Shown here piece by piece: positions 34,152 through 43,948 of a DNA stretch of 64,000 bases (positions are counted from its first letter, which is position 1; each line of letters opens with the position of its first letter). Made by a program: the position numbers and the translations under genes. The notes below the pieces were generated by a model that did not search any database, was not told where the DNA came from, and was given only the letters and a program-made list of their open reading frames with translations. Origin of the DNA: DATEOR01 sp963766725 (lineage in GTDB: Bacteria > Actinomycetota > Thermoleophilia > Gaiellales > Gaiellaceae); NCBI GenBank assembly GCA_963766725.1, contig CAVYBK010000004.1, forward strand, positions 124,001-188,000, read 5' to 3'.

Positions 34152-35066
34152 GTGGAAGGCGGCGGCGCACAGATCGACGAAGTCCTCGAGCTCGTCCCCG
34201 AGCTGCAAGGCGCGCACGCCGTGTCCGAGCTCGCCGGCGGCCTCACGAACACGAACTACAAGGTCGAGACCGAGGGCGGGGCGTACGTCGTCCGCGTGTC
34301 CGCGAAGGACGCGGGGCTCCTCGCAATCGACCGGGAGAACGAGCACGAGAACACCGTGTCGGCGGCCGAAGCAGGGGTCGGCGCCAAGGTGATCGCGTAC
34401 CTCCCCGAGCGCGGAGTCCTCGTGCTCGAGTTCATCGAGGGCCAGACGCAGACCGCGGAGGACCTGCGCCGCGGCGACCGGCTCGACTGGGTCGCCGCCG
34501 CGTGCCGACAGCTGCACGGAGCGCGCCGGTTCCGCGACGACTTCAACATGTTCCTGATCCAGAAGCGCTACCTCGGCCTCGTCCAGGAGCGCGGCTTCCG
34601 CCTGCCGGACGGCTATCTCGACTACGAGTCGCACGTGCGGCGGATCGAGCAGGCGATGGCGGTCCGGGACGAGGGCACGGTGCCATGCAACAACGACCTT
34701 CTCGCCGAGAACTTCATCGACGTCGGCGACGGGTTCCGTCTCATCGACTACGAGTACTCCGGCAACAACGACGCCTGCTTCGAGCTCGGCAACGTCTGGA
34801 GCGAGTCGAACCTCGCGCTCGAGCAGCTCGACGAGCTCGTCGCCCACTACTACGGCCGGCCGCTCGCGAACAAGGTCGCCCGCGCCCGCCTGTGGGGCCT
34901 CATGTCGAAGTACGGCTGGACGCTCTGGGCGTCCATCCAGGACAGCGTCTCCGACATCGACTTCGACTTCTGGGGCTGGGGCATGGAGAAGTACGACCGC
35001 GCGGTCGTGGAGTTCGAAGGCCCCGACTTCGAGCGGCTCCTCGAGGACGTTCAGCGCGAGGATTGA
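34152..35066 (+). CDS. choline/ethanolamine kinase-like phosphotransferase
   Basis: 304 residues from GTG 34152. The kinase fold of the APH/choline kinase group is clear: SELAGGLTNTNYKVE (nucleotide loop), VVRVSAKDAG, the Brenner motif VPCNNDLLAENFI (usually CHND; here CNND keeps the catalytic Asp), and FRLIDYEYSGNNDACFELGN with the metal Asp. YDxxxEL-type ends and WGLMSKYGWTLWASIQ resemble choline kinases. It could phosphorylate choline, ethanolamine or a related amine. Placed 20 bp from the dehydrogenase-grd operon, it fits a quaternary-amine gene cluster. The substrate is inferred. Confidence 0.8.
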   Translation: MEGGGAQIDEVLELVPELQGAHAVSELAGGLTNTNYKVETEGGAYVVRVSAKDAGLLAIDRENEHENTVSAAEAGVGAKVIAYLPERGVLVLEFIEGQTQTAEDLRRGDRLDWVAAACRQLHGARRFRDDFNMFLIQKRYLGLVQERGFRLPDGYLDYESHVRRIEQAMAVRDEGTVPCNNDLLAENFIDVGDGFRLIDYEYSGNNDACFELGNVWSESNLALEQLDELVAHYYGRPLANKVARARLWGLMSKYGWTLWASIQDSVSDIDFDFWGWGMEKYDRAVVEFEGPDFERLLEDVQRED

Positions 35067-35092
35067 CGGGGCGCGCCCCGGAAGGTCGTGCG

Positions 35093-35098
35093 TAGACT
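35093..35098 (+). promoter_or_regulatory. -10 box TAGACT of leaderless ABC gene
   Basis: TAGACT ends 6 nt before GTG 35105, matching the TANNNT-start spacing seen at several other genes here. Confidence 0.45.
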
Positions 35099-35104
35099 CG
35101 CCGC

Positions 35105-35945
35105 GTGGCCGCGTTCCGCGCACAGGGTCTCGCGAAGCGCTACGGGAACGTGACCGCGCTCGGCGGCGTCGACCTCGAGGTCGGCGAGGGAGAGCTCGTC
35201 GGGCTCCTCGGCCCGAACGGCGCCGGCAAGTCCACCCTCGTGAAGATCGCCTGCGGGCTCGTGCGCGCGAGCGCCGGCACGGCCGAGGTCGCGGGCGCCC
35301 CGGCGGGGTCGGCGGCCGCGCGCGCCTCGCTCGGCTACCTCGCGGAGCTCTTCCGCTTCCCGGGGTGGTACAAGGCCGACGAGCTCCTCGCGCTCCACCA
35401 GCGGCTTGGCGGGCTCGGACGGCGGCGAGGCCGAGCGCGCCGAGCTTCTCGACCTCGTCGGCCTGACCGAGGCGAGGTCGCGCAAGGTCGAGGACATGTC
35501 GAAGGGCATGCAGCAGCGCCTCGGCATCGCGCAGTCGCTCGTCGGCAACCCGCGCCTGCTCTTCCTCGACGAGCCGACGAGCGCGCTCGACCCGGTCGGC
35601 CGCCGAACCGTTCGCCGTCTCCTCGAGGAGCTGCGGCGCCGCGGCGTGTCGGTGCTCCTCAACTCGCACCTCCTGAGCGAGGTCGAGCTCGTCTGCGACC
35701 GCGTCGTCATCCTCTCGAAGGGCTTGGTCGTCGCGGCGGGCCGCACCGAGGAGCTGGCCCGGCCGCGGGGCGTCGAGGTGGACACGGACCAGGGCACCCA
35801 GCTCTTCGAGTCCGCGCGGCGGGAGGACGCGCCGAGAATCGTGTCCGAGCTCGTCGCCGCCGGGCAGAAGGTCTACGGCGTCCGCGTTCTCGAGACGACG
35901 CTCGAGGAGATCTACCTCGAGGCGGTCGAGGGGGAGACGACTTGA
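35105..35945 (+). CDS. ABC transporter ATP-binding protein (one-base frameshift)
   Basis: Walker A is LLGPNGAGKSTLVK in the first frame; from about 35406 the sequence continues in the next frame with MSKGMQQRLGIAQSLVGNPRLLFLDEPTSALD (signature and Walker B) and LLNSHLLSEVELVCD (H-loop). Removing one T from TT at 35406-35407 joins HQRLAGSDGGEAERA and gives 279 residues, normal for a drug/ABC-2-type exporter ATPase. The shift is therefore most likely an error. The last codons overlap the permease start (TTGA), so the two are coupled. Confidence 0.82.
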
Positions 35946-36817
35946 GGGGCGCGGTGATCGTCGCGGGCTACGCGATGCGGGAGAGCGTCCGCCGCCGCGT
36001 CTTCCCGGTCGTCCTCGTCCTCACCGCCGCCTTCCTCGGGCTGTACGGATTCGGCGTCTACAAGGCGTACCAGTCGATCGATCCCAACGCGACCGAGTCC
36101 ATCGGCAACGGCGCCGAGAACGCGCTCGTCGACACGCAGGTGCTCTTCAGCGCGACGCTCTTCGGGCTCTCGATCTTCGCGGTTCTCTTCCTCGGGACGG
36201 TGCTGGCGATCTTCCTGACCCATGCCGTCGTCAGGGGAGACGCGGAGCGCGGGCTGCTGCAGCCGCTCGTCGTTCGCCCCGTCGGCCGTGCAGCGCTCCT
36301 GGCGGGTCGATTCGGAGCCGCGGCCGTCGTCTGCGCGGTCTACGTCATCCTCGTGTACACGGCGTCGCTCCTCATCACGCACTGGGTGACGGGCTGGTGG
36401 CCCGACCAGATCTTCCTCCCGGCGATCGAGCTCGCCGTGGCGATCGCGGTCATCGTCGCCATCTCGCTCTTCGGCTCGATCGTGCTCTCGGCGATCGCGA
36501 ACGGCATCGCCATCTTCATGGTCTTCGGGGCCGGCCTCGTCGCCGGCCTGCTGGGCCAGATCGGCGAGGCCCTGAACTCCGACAGCCTGAACACGATCGC
36601 GAACGTGGCCTCGTGGGCTCTCCCCTTCGAGGCGCTCTACCAGGACGCGCTCAACCGGATCACGGCCGACACGGCCGGCTTCACGAAGGTCGCGCTCTCG
36701 CTCGGGCCGTTCGGCGGCGCGCAGCCGGCCGGCGCGTGGCTCTACCCGTACGTCGTCGGATATTTCGCCGTTCTCGCCGCGATCGGGCTCTGGGCCTTCA
36801 ACCGCAAGGACTTGTAG
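35942..36817 (+). CDS. ABC-2 type transporter permease
   Basis: 291 residues from TTG 35942, or GTG 35954. Six membrane segments: VFPVVLVLTAAFLGLYGF, LFGLSIFAVLFLGTVLAIFL, AVVCAVYVILVYTASLLI, AVAIAVIVAISLFGSIVLSAI and two more, with a short extracytoplasmic loop after the first (YKAYQSIDPNATESIG). The arrangement with an upstream single ATPase is that of ABC-2 or copper-type (NosY-like) exporters. The cargo is unknown. A small CCCCC-TTTC-GGGGG hairpin follows the stop. Confidence 0.82.
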   Translation: MRGAVIVAGYAMRESVRRRVFPVVLVLTAAFLGLYGFGVYKAYQSIDPNATESIGNGAENALVDTQVLFSATLFGLSIFAVLFLGTVLAIFLTHAVVRGDAERGLLQPLVVRPVGRAALLAGRFGAAAVVCAVYVILVYTASLLITHWVTGWWPDQIFLPAIELAVAIAVIVAISLFGSIVLSAIANGIAIFMVFGAGLVAGLLGQIGEALNSDSLNTIANVASWALPFEALYQDALNRITADTAGFTKVALSLGPFGGAQPAGAWLYPYVVGYFAVLAAIGLWAFNRKDL

Positions 36818-36819
36818 CT

Positions 36820-36833
36820 CCCCCTTTCGGGGG
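36820..36833. terminator. short hairpin after the ABC permease
   Basis: CCCCC, loop TTTC, GGGGG directly after the stop codon; no T-run follows, so terminator function is uncertain. Confidence 0.4.
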
Positions 36834-36857
36834 ACCCGATGAGGGCAAACCCCGTCC

Positions 36858-36863
36858 TACAGT
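36858..36863 (+). promoter_or_regulatory. -10 box TACAGT of leaderless small membrane gene
   Basis: TACAGT ends 6 nt before GTG 36870; no ribosome site is present. Confidence 0.45.
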
Positions 36864-36869
36864 CAGAGC

Positions 36870-37163
36870 GTGTGGGAGCTGGACCGTGCGCTTGAGGACG
36901 ACACTCGCGCCGCGAGCCTGTTCGCGTGGCTGGGTGCGGCGGGAGCCTTCACCTGGCTCGCCTCGATCGTCCTCGCCGACTCGCTCCTCCCGATCACGAC
37001 CATCACCGCGCTCGGCGCGCTCGTCTTCGGTTTCGTCGGCTGGCGGGCGACCAAGCACGGGAACCCGCGTGAGGCGACGAACTTCGTCGCCACCGCGCTC
37101 GCGGTCGTTCTCGCCGTGCTCTGGCTCTTCCTGCTCGGCTCGCTGCTTCTCCGGCTGTTCTAG
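36870..37163 (+). CDS. small three-helix membrane protein
   Basis: 97 residues, WELDRALEDDTRAASLFAWLGAAG at the start, then helices around 20-40, 45-65 (TTITALGALVFGFVGWRAT) and 72-95 (ATALAVVLAVLWLFLLGSLLLRLF). An acidic N-terminal segment is cytoplasmic or a contact site. GTG 36870 is preceded by TACAGT at leaderless distance. No family recognised; DUF-type membrane protein. Confidence 0.6.
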   Translation: MWELDRALEDDTRAASLFAWLGAAGAFTWLASIVLADSLLPITTITALGALVFGFVGWRATKHGNPREATNFVATALAVVLAVLWLFLLGSLLLRLF

Positions 37164-38142
37164 CTAGTCGCCGGTCGGCGCCGCGACCAGGACGCCGCCG
37201 AGGATCTCGTCGATCCGCTGCAGGACGTCGTCGCCGAGCTCGACGCCGCTCGCCGCGACGTTGTCGTCCACCTGCTCGGGGCGCGAGGCGCCGACGATGG
37301 CGCTCGAGACTCCGGGCTCCCGCAGGACCCAGGCGAGCGCGAGCTGGGCCATCGTGATGCCGAGATCGTCCGCGACCGGGCGCAGGTTCTGCACCGCCTC
37401 GAGGACGTCGTCGCGCATGAAGCGCGACATCATGTCCTGGTCGCCGGGAGTCGCGGCCCGCGTGCCTTCGGCCGGCTGCTCACCGGGCTTGTACTTTCCG
37501 GCGAGCACGCCCTGGGCAAGCGGCGACCACACGACCTGGCCGATGCCGAGCCCCTTGGAGACCGGGAGCACGTCCTCCTCGATCTTCCGCTGCAGCATCG
37601 AGTACTCCGGCTGGTTCGAGGCGAGCGGGTCGAGGTTGAGCTCGGCCTGGATGCGCCGCGCCTCCTGAATCCTCTGCGCCGACCACTCGGAGACGCCGAC
37701 GTAGAGCACCTTGCCCTGGGTGACGAGGTCGTCGAGCGCGCGCAGCGTCTCCTCGAGCGGCGTGTCCGCGTCGGCGCGGTGGCACTGGTAGAGATCGACG
37801 TAGTCCGTGCCGAGCCGCTTCAGGGAGGCGTGGCACTGCTCCATGATGTGCTTCCGCGAGAGCCCGCGGTCGTTCGGCCCGTCGCCCATCGGGAAGTAGA
37901 CCTTCGTGGCCAGGAAGTAGTCGTCGCGCGGGATTCCCTTGAGCGCGCGGCCCGGTGACCTCCTCGGCAGCTCCGCGCCGGTAGACGTTGGCCGTGTCGA
38001 AGAAGTTGACGCCGAGCTCGAAGGCCCGGTGGACGCAGGCGATCGCCCGTTCGTCCTCGACGGAGCCCCCGTAGGTGAGCCACGAGCCGAGGGAGATCTC
38101 CGAGACCTTGACGCCGAAGTCGCCGAGCTTCCGGTAGCGCAT
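37164..38142 (-). CDS. aldo/keto reductase (one-base frameshift)
   Basis: The first part, MRYRKLGDFGVKVSEISLGSW...FELGVNFFDTANVY, contains the catalytic Asp-Tyr pair (DTANVYRRGAAEE). At the CCC of 37951-37953 the frame changes and continues GRALKGIPRDDYFLATKV with the catalytic Lys, then YVDLYQCHRAD (His), VGVSEWSAQRI, SNQPEYSM and WVLREPGVSSAIVGAS. Removing one base gives 325 residues, the standard length for the KCNAB/YajO-like group of NADPH-dependent reductases. The break is probably an error. Substrate unknown. Confidence 0.85.
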
Positions 38143-38184
38143 GTCCGGAGGTCTACCAGAACCGCGGCGTGGCTAACCCTCGAG

Positions 38185-38258
38185 TCGGGACGGCCGGATT
38201 CGAACCGGCGGCCTCCTGCTCCCAAAGCAGGCGCGCTACCAGGCTGCGCTACGTCCCG
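38185..38258 (-). tRNA. tRNA-Pro (UGG)
   Basis: Acceptor CGGGACG/CGTCCCG, D-arm AGCGCAGCCTGGTAGCGC, anticodon loop TTTGGGA giving UGG, T-arm CCGGTTCGAATCCGG. The C1:G72 pair is common in bacterial tRNA-Pro. Confidence 0.95.
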
Positions 38259-38291
38259 CGCCTCCCAAGTGTAGAGCGCCTACCGCCCGGA

Positions 38292-38297
38292 TAACCT
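38292..38297 (+). promoter_or_regulatory. -10 box TAACCT of leaderless EamA gene
   Basis: TAACCT ends 8 nt before GTG 38306; no ribosome site is visible. Confidence 0.45.
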
Positions 38298-38305
38298 CCG
38301 CCGCC

Positions 38306-39303
38306 GTGGTCGATGCCCCACTCAACGTCCCGGAGCGCTCCGAGGATCCCACCTCGCACCGCCGGCCCGCACTCGGATACGCGCTCGTCCTCGCGGCGAT
38401 CGCACTCTGGTCCGTGAACGCGACCGTCGCCAAGATCGTGGTCGACTCCGGCGGGCTCTCGGCGCTCCGGCTGGCCGAGGTGCGCGGGACCGGCGCCGCG
38501 ATCCTCCTCTTCGCGGGCGTGGCGATCTTCGCGCCGCGCACGCTTCGCGTCACGCGCCGGGAGCTCGGCTACCTCGCCATCTTCGGGATCTGCGGGCTCG
38601 CCTTCGTCCACTTCTTCTACTTCACGGCGATCACGCACCTCGACATCGGGATCGCGCTCGTCATTCAGTACCTCGCCCCCGTGCTGGTCGCGCTCTGGGC
38701 GCGCTTCTTCGTCCACGAGCCCGTACGACGGAGGCTCTGGTACGCGCTCGCGCTGGCCTTCGGCGGGCTCACGCTCGTCGCAGAGATCTGGAGCGGCGGC
38801 GGGACGCTCGACGGCGTTGGAGTGGCCGCGGCGCTCGCCGGCGCCTTCGCCTATGCCCTCTACATCCTCATGGCCGAGCACAGCGTCCGCGGCGGGCGCG
38901 ACGTCTACTCGCTCCTCGCCTGGGGCTTCGCCTTCGCCGCGCTCTTCTGGGCGGTGGTGCAACCGTGGTGGAGCTTCCCGGACGATGTGCTGACGAGCGA
39001 CGCCTCGCTGCTCGGCCGGCTGGAGGACGAGAGCCTCCCGGTCTGGCTCTTGATCGCCTACATCGTCGTGCTCGGGACGGTCGTGCCGTTCATCTGCATG
39101 GTCACGGCGCTCCGCCACATCCCCGCGACGCGCGCAACCGTCGTCGCGATGGTGGAACCGGTGCTGGCCGGTCTCGTCGCCTACGCCTGGCTCGGCGAGA
39201 AGATCTCGCCGGAACAGCTGGTCGGCGGCCTCATGGTGCTCGCCGCCATCGTGCTCGCCCAGACGGCCCGAGGGCCTTCAAGTCATTCCGAGGAGATCCC
39301 TGA
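38306..39303 (+). CDS. EamA/DMT-family transporter (3' end uncertain)
   Basis: About 330 residues with ten membrane helices in two EamA repeats: ALVLAAIALWSVNATVAKIVVD starts repeat 1, and LAGAFAYALYILMAEHSV starts repeat 2, which ends MVEPVLAGLVAYAWLGEKISPEQLVGGLMVLAAIVLAQT. These exporters move small metabolites. The frame then runs on for about 220 codons into the antisense of the next two genes, which is not credible. A one-base loss near 39270 would end it at 39303, and an extra base would end it at 39377. The end given is the more likely one. Confidence 0.8.
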
Positions 39304-39718
39304 GCTCGGAGAGCTTCTCGGCGCGGAGCTCCTCGCGCTCGCCGCGCTTGACCGCGTCGACGACCTCCTCGACGTGAGCCGCGAGGTCCACCGGGTTGAA
39401 CGGCTTCGTGATGTAGTCGAGCCCGCCCGTACCGAGGCCGCGAGCCCGGTCGCGCACGTCCGCGCGAGCGGTCAGGAAGATGATCGGGATGCGGCGCGTC
39501 GCCTCGTCCTCGAGGAGCCGCTCGGCGACCGTCCAGCCGTCGAGGCCCGGCATCATCACGTCGAGGAGGATCGCGTCCGGCCGCTCCTCTCTCGCGAGCT
39601 CGAGCCCGACATGGCCGTTCTCCGCCTCGAGCACGCTCGCCCCCTCGGCCTCGAGGTTGACCCGGCAGAGAAGCCGGATCGGATCCTCGTCGTCGATCAC
39701 GAGCACGGTCAGCGCCAT
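39278..39718 (-). CDS. single-domain response regulator
   Basis: 146 residues. The receiver has VLVIDDEDP, phospho-Asp in AILLDVMMPGLDGW, FLTARA and ITKPFNPVDL, with a C-terminal Glu/Lys-rich helix (VKRGEREELRAEKLSEL) instead of an output domain. Its ATG overlaps the stop of the five-GAF kinase by 4 nt, so the two are a unit. Closely similar to the receiver at 18965, implying duplication of the pair. Confidence 0.9.
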   Translation of the reverse strand: MALTVLVIDDEDPIRLLCRVNLEAEGASVLEAENGHVGLELAREERPDAILLDVMMPGLDGWTVAERLLEDEATRRIPIIFLTARADVRDRARGLGTGGLDYITKPFNPVDLAAHVEEVVDAVKRGEREELRAEKLSELRDLLGMT

Positions 39719-42700
39719 CAGGCCGTCACCTTCTCCGGAGCCTGCTCGACCACGCCGCTCGCCGCCGCGGGAAGCTCGAAGACGAACGTGGAGCCCTGGC
39801 CCTCCTTCGACTCGACCCAGATCCTCCCGCCCATCGCCACAAGTAGCCCGCGCGCCAGGAAGAGGCCGAGCCCCGTCCCGTGCACGCCGACCCCGGTGCT
39901 CTCGGCGCGGAAGAACTTCGAGAAGATGCGCTGCTGGTCCGCGCGGGGGATGCCGACGCCCTGATCGGAGACTCGCACCTCCGCGCTCTCCGGACGCCGC
40001 CGCGCCGAGATCGAGATGCGGCCTCCCTCCGGTGAGAACTTGACCGCGTTGTCGACGAGGTTGAGGAGGACCTGCGAGAGCTTCTCGCGGTCCGCCTCGA
40101 CGACGACGCCCGCGCTCGGGACCTCGAGCTCGAACTCCCAGCGCTCGGCGTGCTCTTGCATCCGCGCGACGACCTCGCCTGCAACCGAGCCGATGTCGAT
40201 CTCCTCGATGTTCAGCCGCAGCGTGCCGGTCTCGAGGCGGGCGACGCTCAGCAGGTCGTCGACGATGTTGATGAGACGACCCGACTCGGAGGCGATGTAG
40301 CCGAGGAAGGTCGTGCGCTCGGCGTCCGAGAACTCGACGTCGCCGCGCATGAGCGTCTCCGCGAAGCCGTAGATGGAGGTGAGCGGCGTGCGGAGCTCGT
40401 GCGAGACCGTGGCGACGAAGTCCGACTTCATCTGCTCGACGACGCGCTCGCTGGAAACATCGCGGAAGGCGAAGACGCGGCCGGCGACGGCCCCGCTCGG
40501 CGTCGAGCATGACCGCCTCGCTGAGCGAGAGCCAGACCTCCTTGTCGCCGCGCTGGATCGAGAGCGTCCGCTCGCCGGGAGGCGCGCCGTCCTCCGCCGC
40601 GAGATCGCGCTGCAGGACCTTCGACACGCGGCGGCCGAGCGCTTCCTCGGCCGGCACGCCGCTGATCTGCTCGGCGGTCGCGTTCCAGAGGACGATGCTT
40701 CCGTCGCGGTCGACGGCGACGATGCCGTCGGCGATGTTGGCGAGGATCGCCTCGCTCCGCTCCTTCTCCTCGGCGACGCGCTGGTAGAGCTCGGCGCTCG
40801 AGAAGACCGCCGACGCAGTCGCGGCGAGTGCCGCGAGCGCCTGGACTTCGTCCTCGCGCCAGGTCCGCACGGCGGAGTCGTAGACCGTGAGCACGCCGCT
40901 CAGGCCGCCTCCGTGGAGGAGCATCGGGACGGCGACGCAGGAGATCATCCCGTTCGCGAGCAACGGGTCTTCGTGCGCGAACCGCGGCGTCTCCCGCGCA
41001 TCCGAGACGGTGTGCGGAGCCCGTGACTGCGCCGCGATCCCGACCGCTCCGCCGGCCGAGCTCGAGCGCATGTTGCGGATCCCCTGCGTGCCCGGGCCCG
41101 AGGCTGCGCGGACGACGAGGTCGTCGTTCTCGAGCAGGCGCAGAACCGCTGCGTCGGCGTCGAGGAGAGCCGGCGCCTCGCGGACGACCTCCTCGAACGC
41201 CGCAACCGGGTCGAGCTTCGTGGCGAGGAGGCCGCCGATGTCGGCGAGGCGCTGCGAGAAGGTGTGCGCCCGCCGCTCGCCCTCGAAGAGCTCGGCGCGC
41301 TCGAGGGCGCCGCGCGCCGCTCCGGTGAGGTGCCGCGCGAGCGCGAGGTCGTCGTCGGAGAAGCTCCGTTCCTCGCGGAAGAGGACGACGACGGCGTGCT
41401 TCTGCCCCTGCGCGCCGATCACCGGTGCGGCGATCAGCGACCGGTATCCCTCGTCGGTCAGGAGCTTTCGCGCGCTCTCCTTGAAGCGGTCGTCGCCTTC
41501 GAGCGAGGACGCTGAGAGGATGCGCCCCTCCTCGGCGGCGGCGCGAAGCGGCGAGACGTCGCCGGCGAGGCCCGCCGCGAGCCCTCGGCGCAGGTCCGGA
41601 GGAAGCTCGTGCGAACCGGAGAGCATGAGCCGGTCGCCGCTCGGCTCGAGCACGAGAGCCGACGTGCCGCCGAGCGCATCGCACGCGGCCTGAGCGAGCG
41701 CGTCGAGGGTCTCGCCGAGGGAGAGCGTCGAGCCGAGCACCTCGGCAATCCGGTAGAAGCCCCGCTGCACCTGGGCCTGGCGCTCGCGCTCGCCGAAGCT
41801 CTCGGCATTGTGAAGCGCGAGGGACGCGAGGCGGGCGAAGGTGTCGAGGAGCTCGAGGTCCTTCTCGTCGAACCGGCCGTCCTCCCGGGCGCAGACGCCG
41901 AGCACGCCGCGGACCTCGCCCAGCCAGGTGATCGGCGCGTCCATGACCTCGGCGAACACCCGGTAATCCTCCGTCGGCGTCGGAGACTCGGAGCGTGCGA
42001 AATCGCGCTTGAGGACCGGGCGACCGGTGGAGAGCACCTGCTGGAAGGTGCCCTGGGGGACGATCTCGCGGCCGACGTTCCGTTCCGGCACGCCCAGCAC
42101 GGCCTCGCAGCGAAGCATCATCCGGCGCTCGTCGAAGACCCAGCAGTCGGCGGCGTCGGCGCCGAGCAGCTGGACGACCTCGGTGACGAGGCGCTGGATG
42201 ACCGAGGAGAAGCGGAGGTCCGAGGTGAGCACCTGGCCGGCCTTGAGCAACGCGGCCTGCTCCTGCAGGCGGCGCTCGTTCTGCTGGAGCAGCTGAGCCG
42301 TGTGGACGGCGAGCCCGATCTCGCGCGCGACCGCCTCTGCGACAGAGACGTCGTGCGGGCTCCAGGCCGACGGCTCGGCGCGGTGGAGGGCGAAGATGCC
42401 GATCATCCGGTCGAAGACGAGGATCGGCGTCGCGATCACGGCGCGCGTCCCGAGCTCGACCAGCGTCTCCCGCCCACCGAGGCTCGAGTCGTCGAGCTCC
42501 GGCGCGGTGAGGATGTCGGCGATCGCCACCGTCCGCCGCTCGCGCGAGGCGAGGTTGGAGACGGGCAGGCGGCCGGCGGCGTTGCCGATGGTCTCGACCC
42601 CGGGCGCGTCCCATTCGGCGCGGACGGGCGCCTCTTCGATCTGGTCGCCGAGCCGGATGAACGCGCGCGAGAGGTCGAGCGCCATCCCGACCTCCTTGAC

Positions 42701-43651
42701 GGCGACGCTGAGCACCGCGTCGAGGTCGAGCTCGGAGCGCACGCGCCTCGAGATCTCCCCGACAAGGCGCTCCCGCGCGAGGGCCTCCTGGAGCGCGTCG
42801 CGAGACGAGGCGTGACCCAGGGCGAGCGCGGTCTCGTTGGCGAGGTCCTGCATGAGCTCGGTCTCGGACGGCGTGAAGAGGCGCGGCTTCTCGCTCGCGA
42901 CCGCGAGGACGGCGGTCACGCGGCCGTCGGCGAGGAGGGGGACGAAGGCTGCGCTGTGCGCGCCCACGCGCGCTGCGAGCTCCTGGTTCACCTGCGGGGA
43001 GGTCTTGACGTCGAAGACGACGAGCGAGTTGCGCTCGCGGGCGACCGCCACGACCGCACTCCGAGCCGTCTCGAGGTCGAGCACGACGGTCTGCCACCAG
43101 GCCTCGTCGATCCCGCGCGCGACGTAGCCGGCCGCCACGCCCGCGTCCTCGTCCACGGTCGCGATCATCATCCTGGTCACCTCGAGGACGCTCTCGAGCT
43201 CGTCGAAGAGCCGGTTTGCAGCCTCGCGCCCGCTCCCCGCCTGCGCGAGCGCGGTCGAGAGCCGCGAGATGGACTCGGCCTCGCGGCGGCGCTCCGACGC
43301 CTCCATCTCCGCCTCGACGACACGCGGCGCAGCCGAGATCAGGAGATGCCGCTCGTCCCAGCGCCAGACGAAGATCGCGGCCGGCAGGTAGGCAAGCAGG
43401 GTGAGGCCGAAGACAGCCCACTCGTCGACGGACGCGAGGAAGTCCTCGTTCGTCAGCTTCTCGGCCGCGATCACCGCGGCGGTCCCGCCGATGAGCACGA
43501 AGACGAGCCAGATGCCGAGGCCGAGCCAGGAGAACCGCCTGCCTCGCCGCAGAAGCTCGGGCGCAAGCGCGAGCGCGACGCCGAGGTACAGCGCCGCGAG
43601 GACGAAAAGCGGAACGACCTCGAGCAGGATGACTCGACTGTGGTGACTCAC
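39718..43651 (-). CDS. very large sensor histidine kinase with about five GAF domains, PAS, HisKA and HATPase (one-base frameshift)
   Basis: Starting at GTG 43651, three membrane helices (VILLEVVPLFVLAALYLGVALAL and two more) occupy residues 5-95. Five GAF-like domains follow (roughly 130-290, 300-470, 490-640, 660-810 and 835-990), then a PAS domain (ILANIADGIVAVDRDGSIVLWN). At the CCCC of 40491-40494 an extra base shifts the frame; dropping it joins to MKSDFVATVSHELRTPL (phospho-His), NLVDNAVKFS, VGIPRADQQRIFSKFF and GTGLGLFLARGL. The repaired protein is 1310 residues. Multiple GAFs suggest several small-molecule or redox inputs. Its receiver gene overlaps the stop. Confidence 0.85.
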
Positions 43652-43844
43652 TGGGCACCGTGATGATAGGTGCCGTTCGCGCGCCCGTCGAGGAGCCCGC
43701 GGGCAGGAAATCACGATTGCAAAGATGGGCCGAAGGACCTATTGGCAGAGCCGAAGAGCCGCTGTACCGTCCCCGCCACTGGGCGATGCGAACCGCGGCA
43801 TGTGTCCCTGGCCATGTAGAGCCGCGGTGAGCAACTGTGGGAAG
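43652..43844. other. leader region with possible RNA structure upstream of ispH
   Basis: The gap between the kinase and ispH has no gene. At 43792-43828 CCGCGGCATG pairs with CATG...GCCGCGG to form a stem just before the terminator-like hairpin at 43845. Together they look like a structured leader RNA; no known riboswitch class was recognised. Confidence 0.4.
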
Positions 43845-43879
43845 GCCCGCCGCGCTTACCCCCCGAGCGGCGGGCTTTT
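43845..43879 (+). terminator. terminator-like hairpin upstream of ispH
   Basis: GCCCGCCGC (43845-43853) pairs with GCGGCGGGC (43867-43875) and is followed by TTTT. No gene on the plus strand ends here, so it may end a small RNA or act as an attenuator before ispH, 70 bases downstream. Confidence 0.6.
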
Positions 43880-43934
43880 CCGCTTTCAGGCGGGCGAGAA
43901 GGCGGGTCTCCCTCTGCCGCCGCCGGGCCGTAAC

Positions 43935-43940
43935 TACACT
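43935..43940 (+). promoter_or_regulatory. -10 box TACACT of leaderless ispH
   Basis: TACACT (TANNNT) ends 8 nt before GTG 43949, downstream of the terminator-like hairpin, so ispH could be transcribed from its own start codon. Confidence 0.5.
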
Positions 43941-43948
43941 GAAAGACG

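Noticed and set aside
39304..39964. 220-residue C-terminal extension of the EamA transporter
   Set aside because: It is the antisense of the response regulator and kinase genes; EamA proteins end right after the tenth helix.
40428..43658. A 1076-codon Arg-rich open frame on the minus strand
   Set aside because: It overlaps the five-GAF kinase in another frame; its Arg/Ala/Gly/Pro content is typical of a high-GC shadow.
43780..43880. Cobalamin or c-di-AMP riboswitch upstream of ispH
   Set aside because: Stems and a terminator are present, but none of the conserved sequence boxes of those classes could be found.
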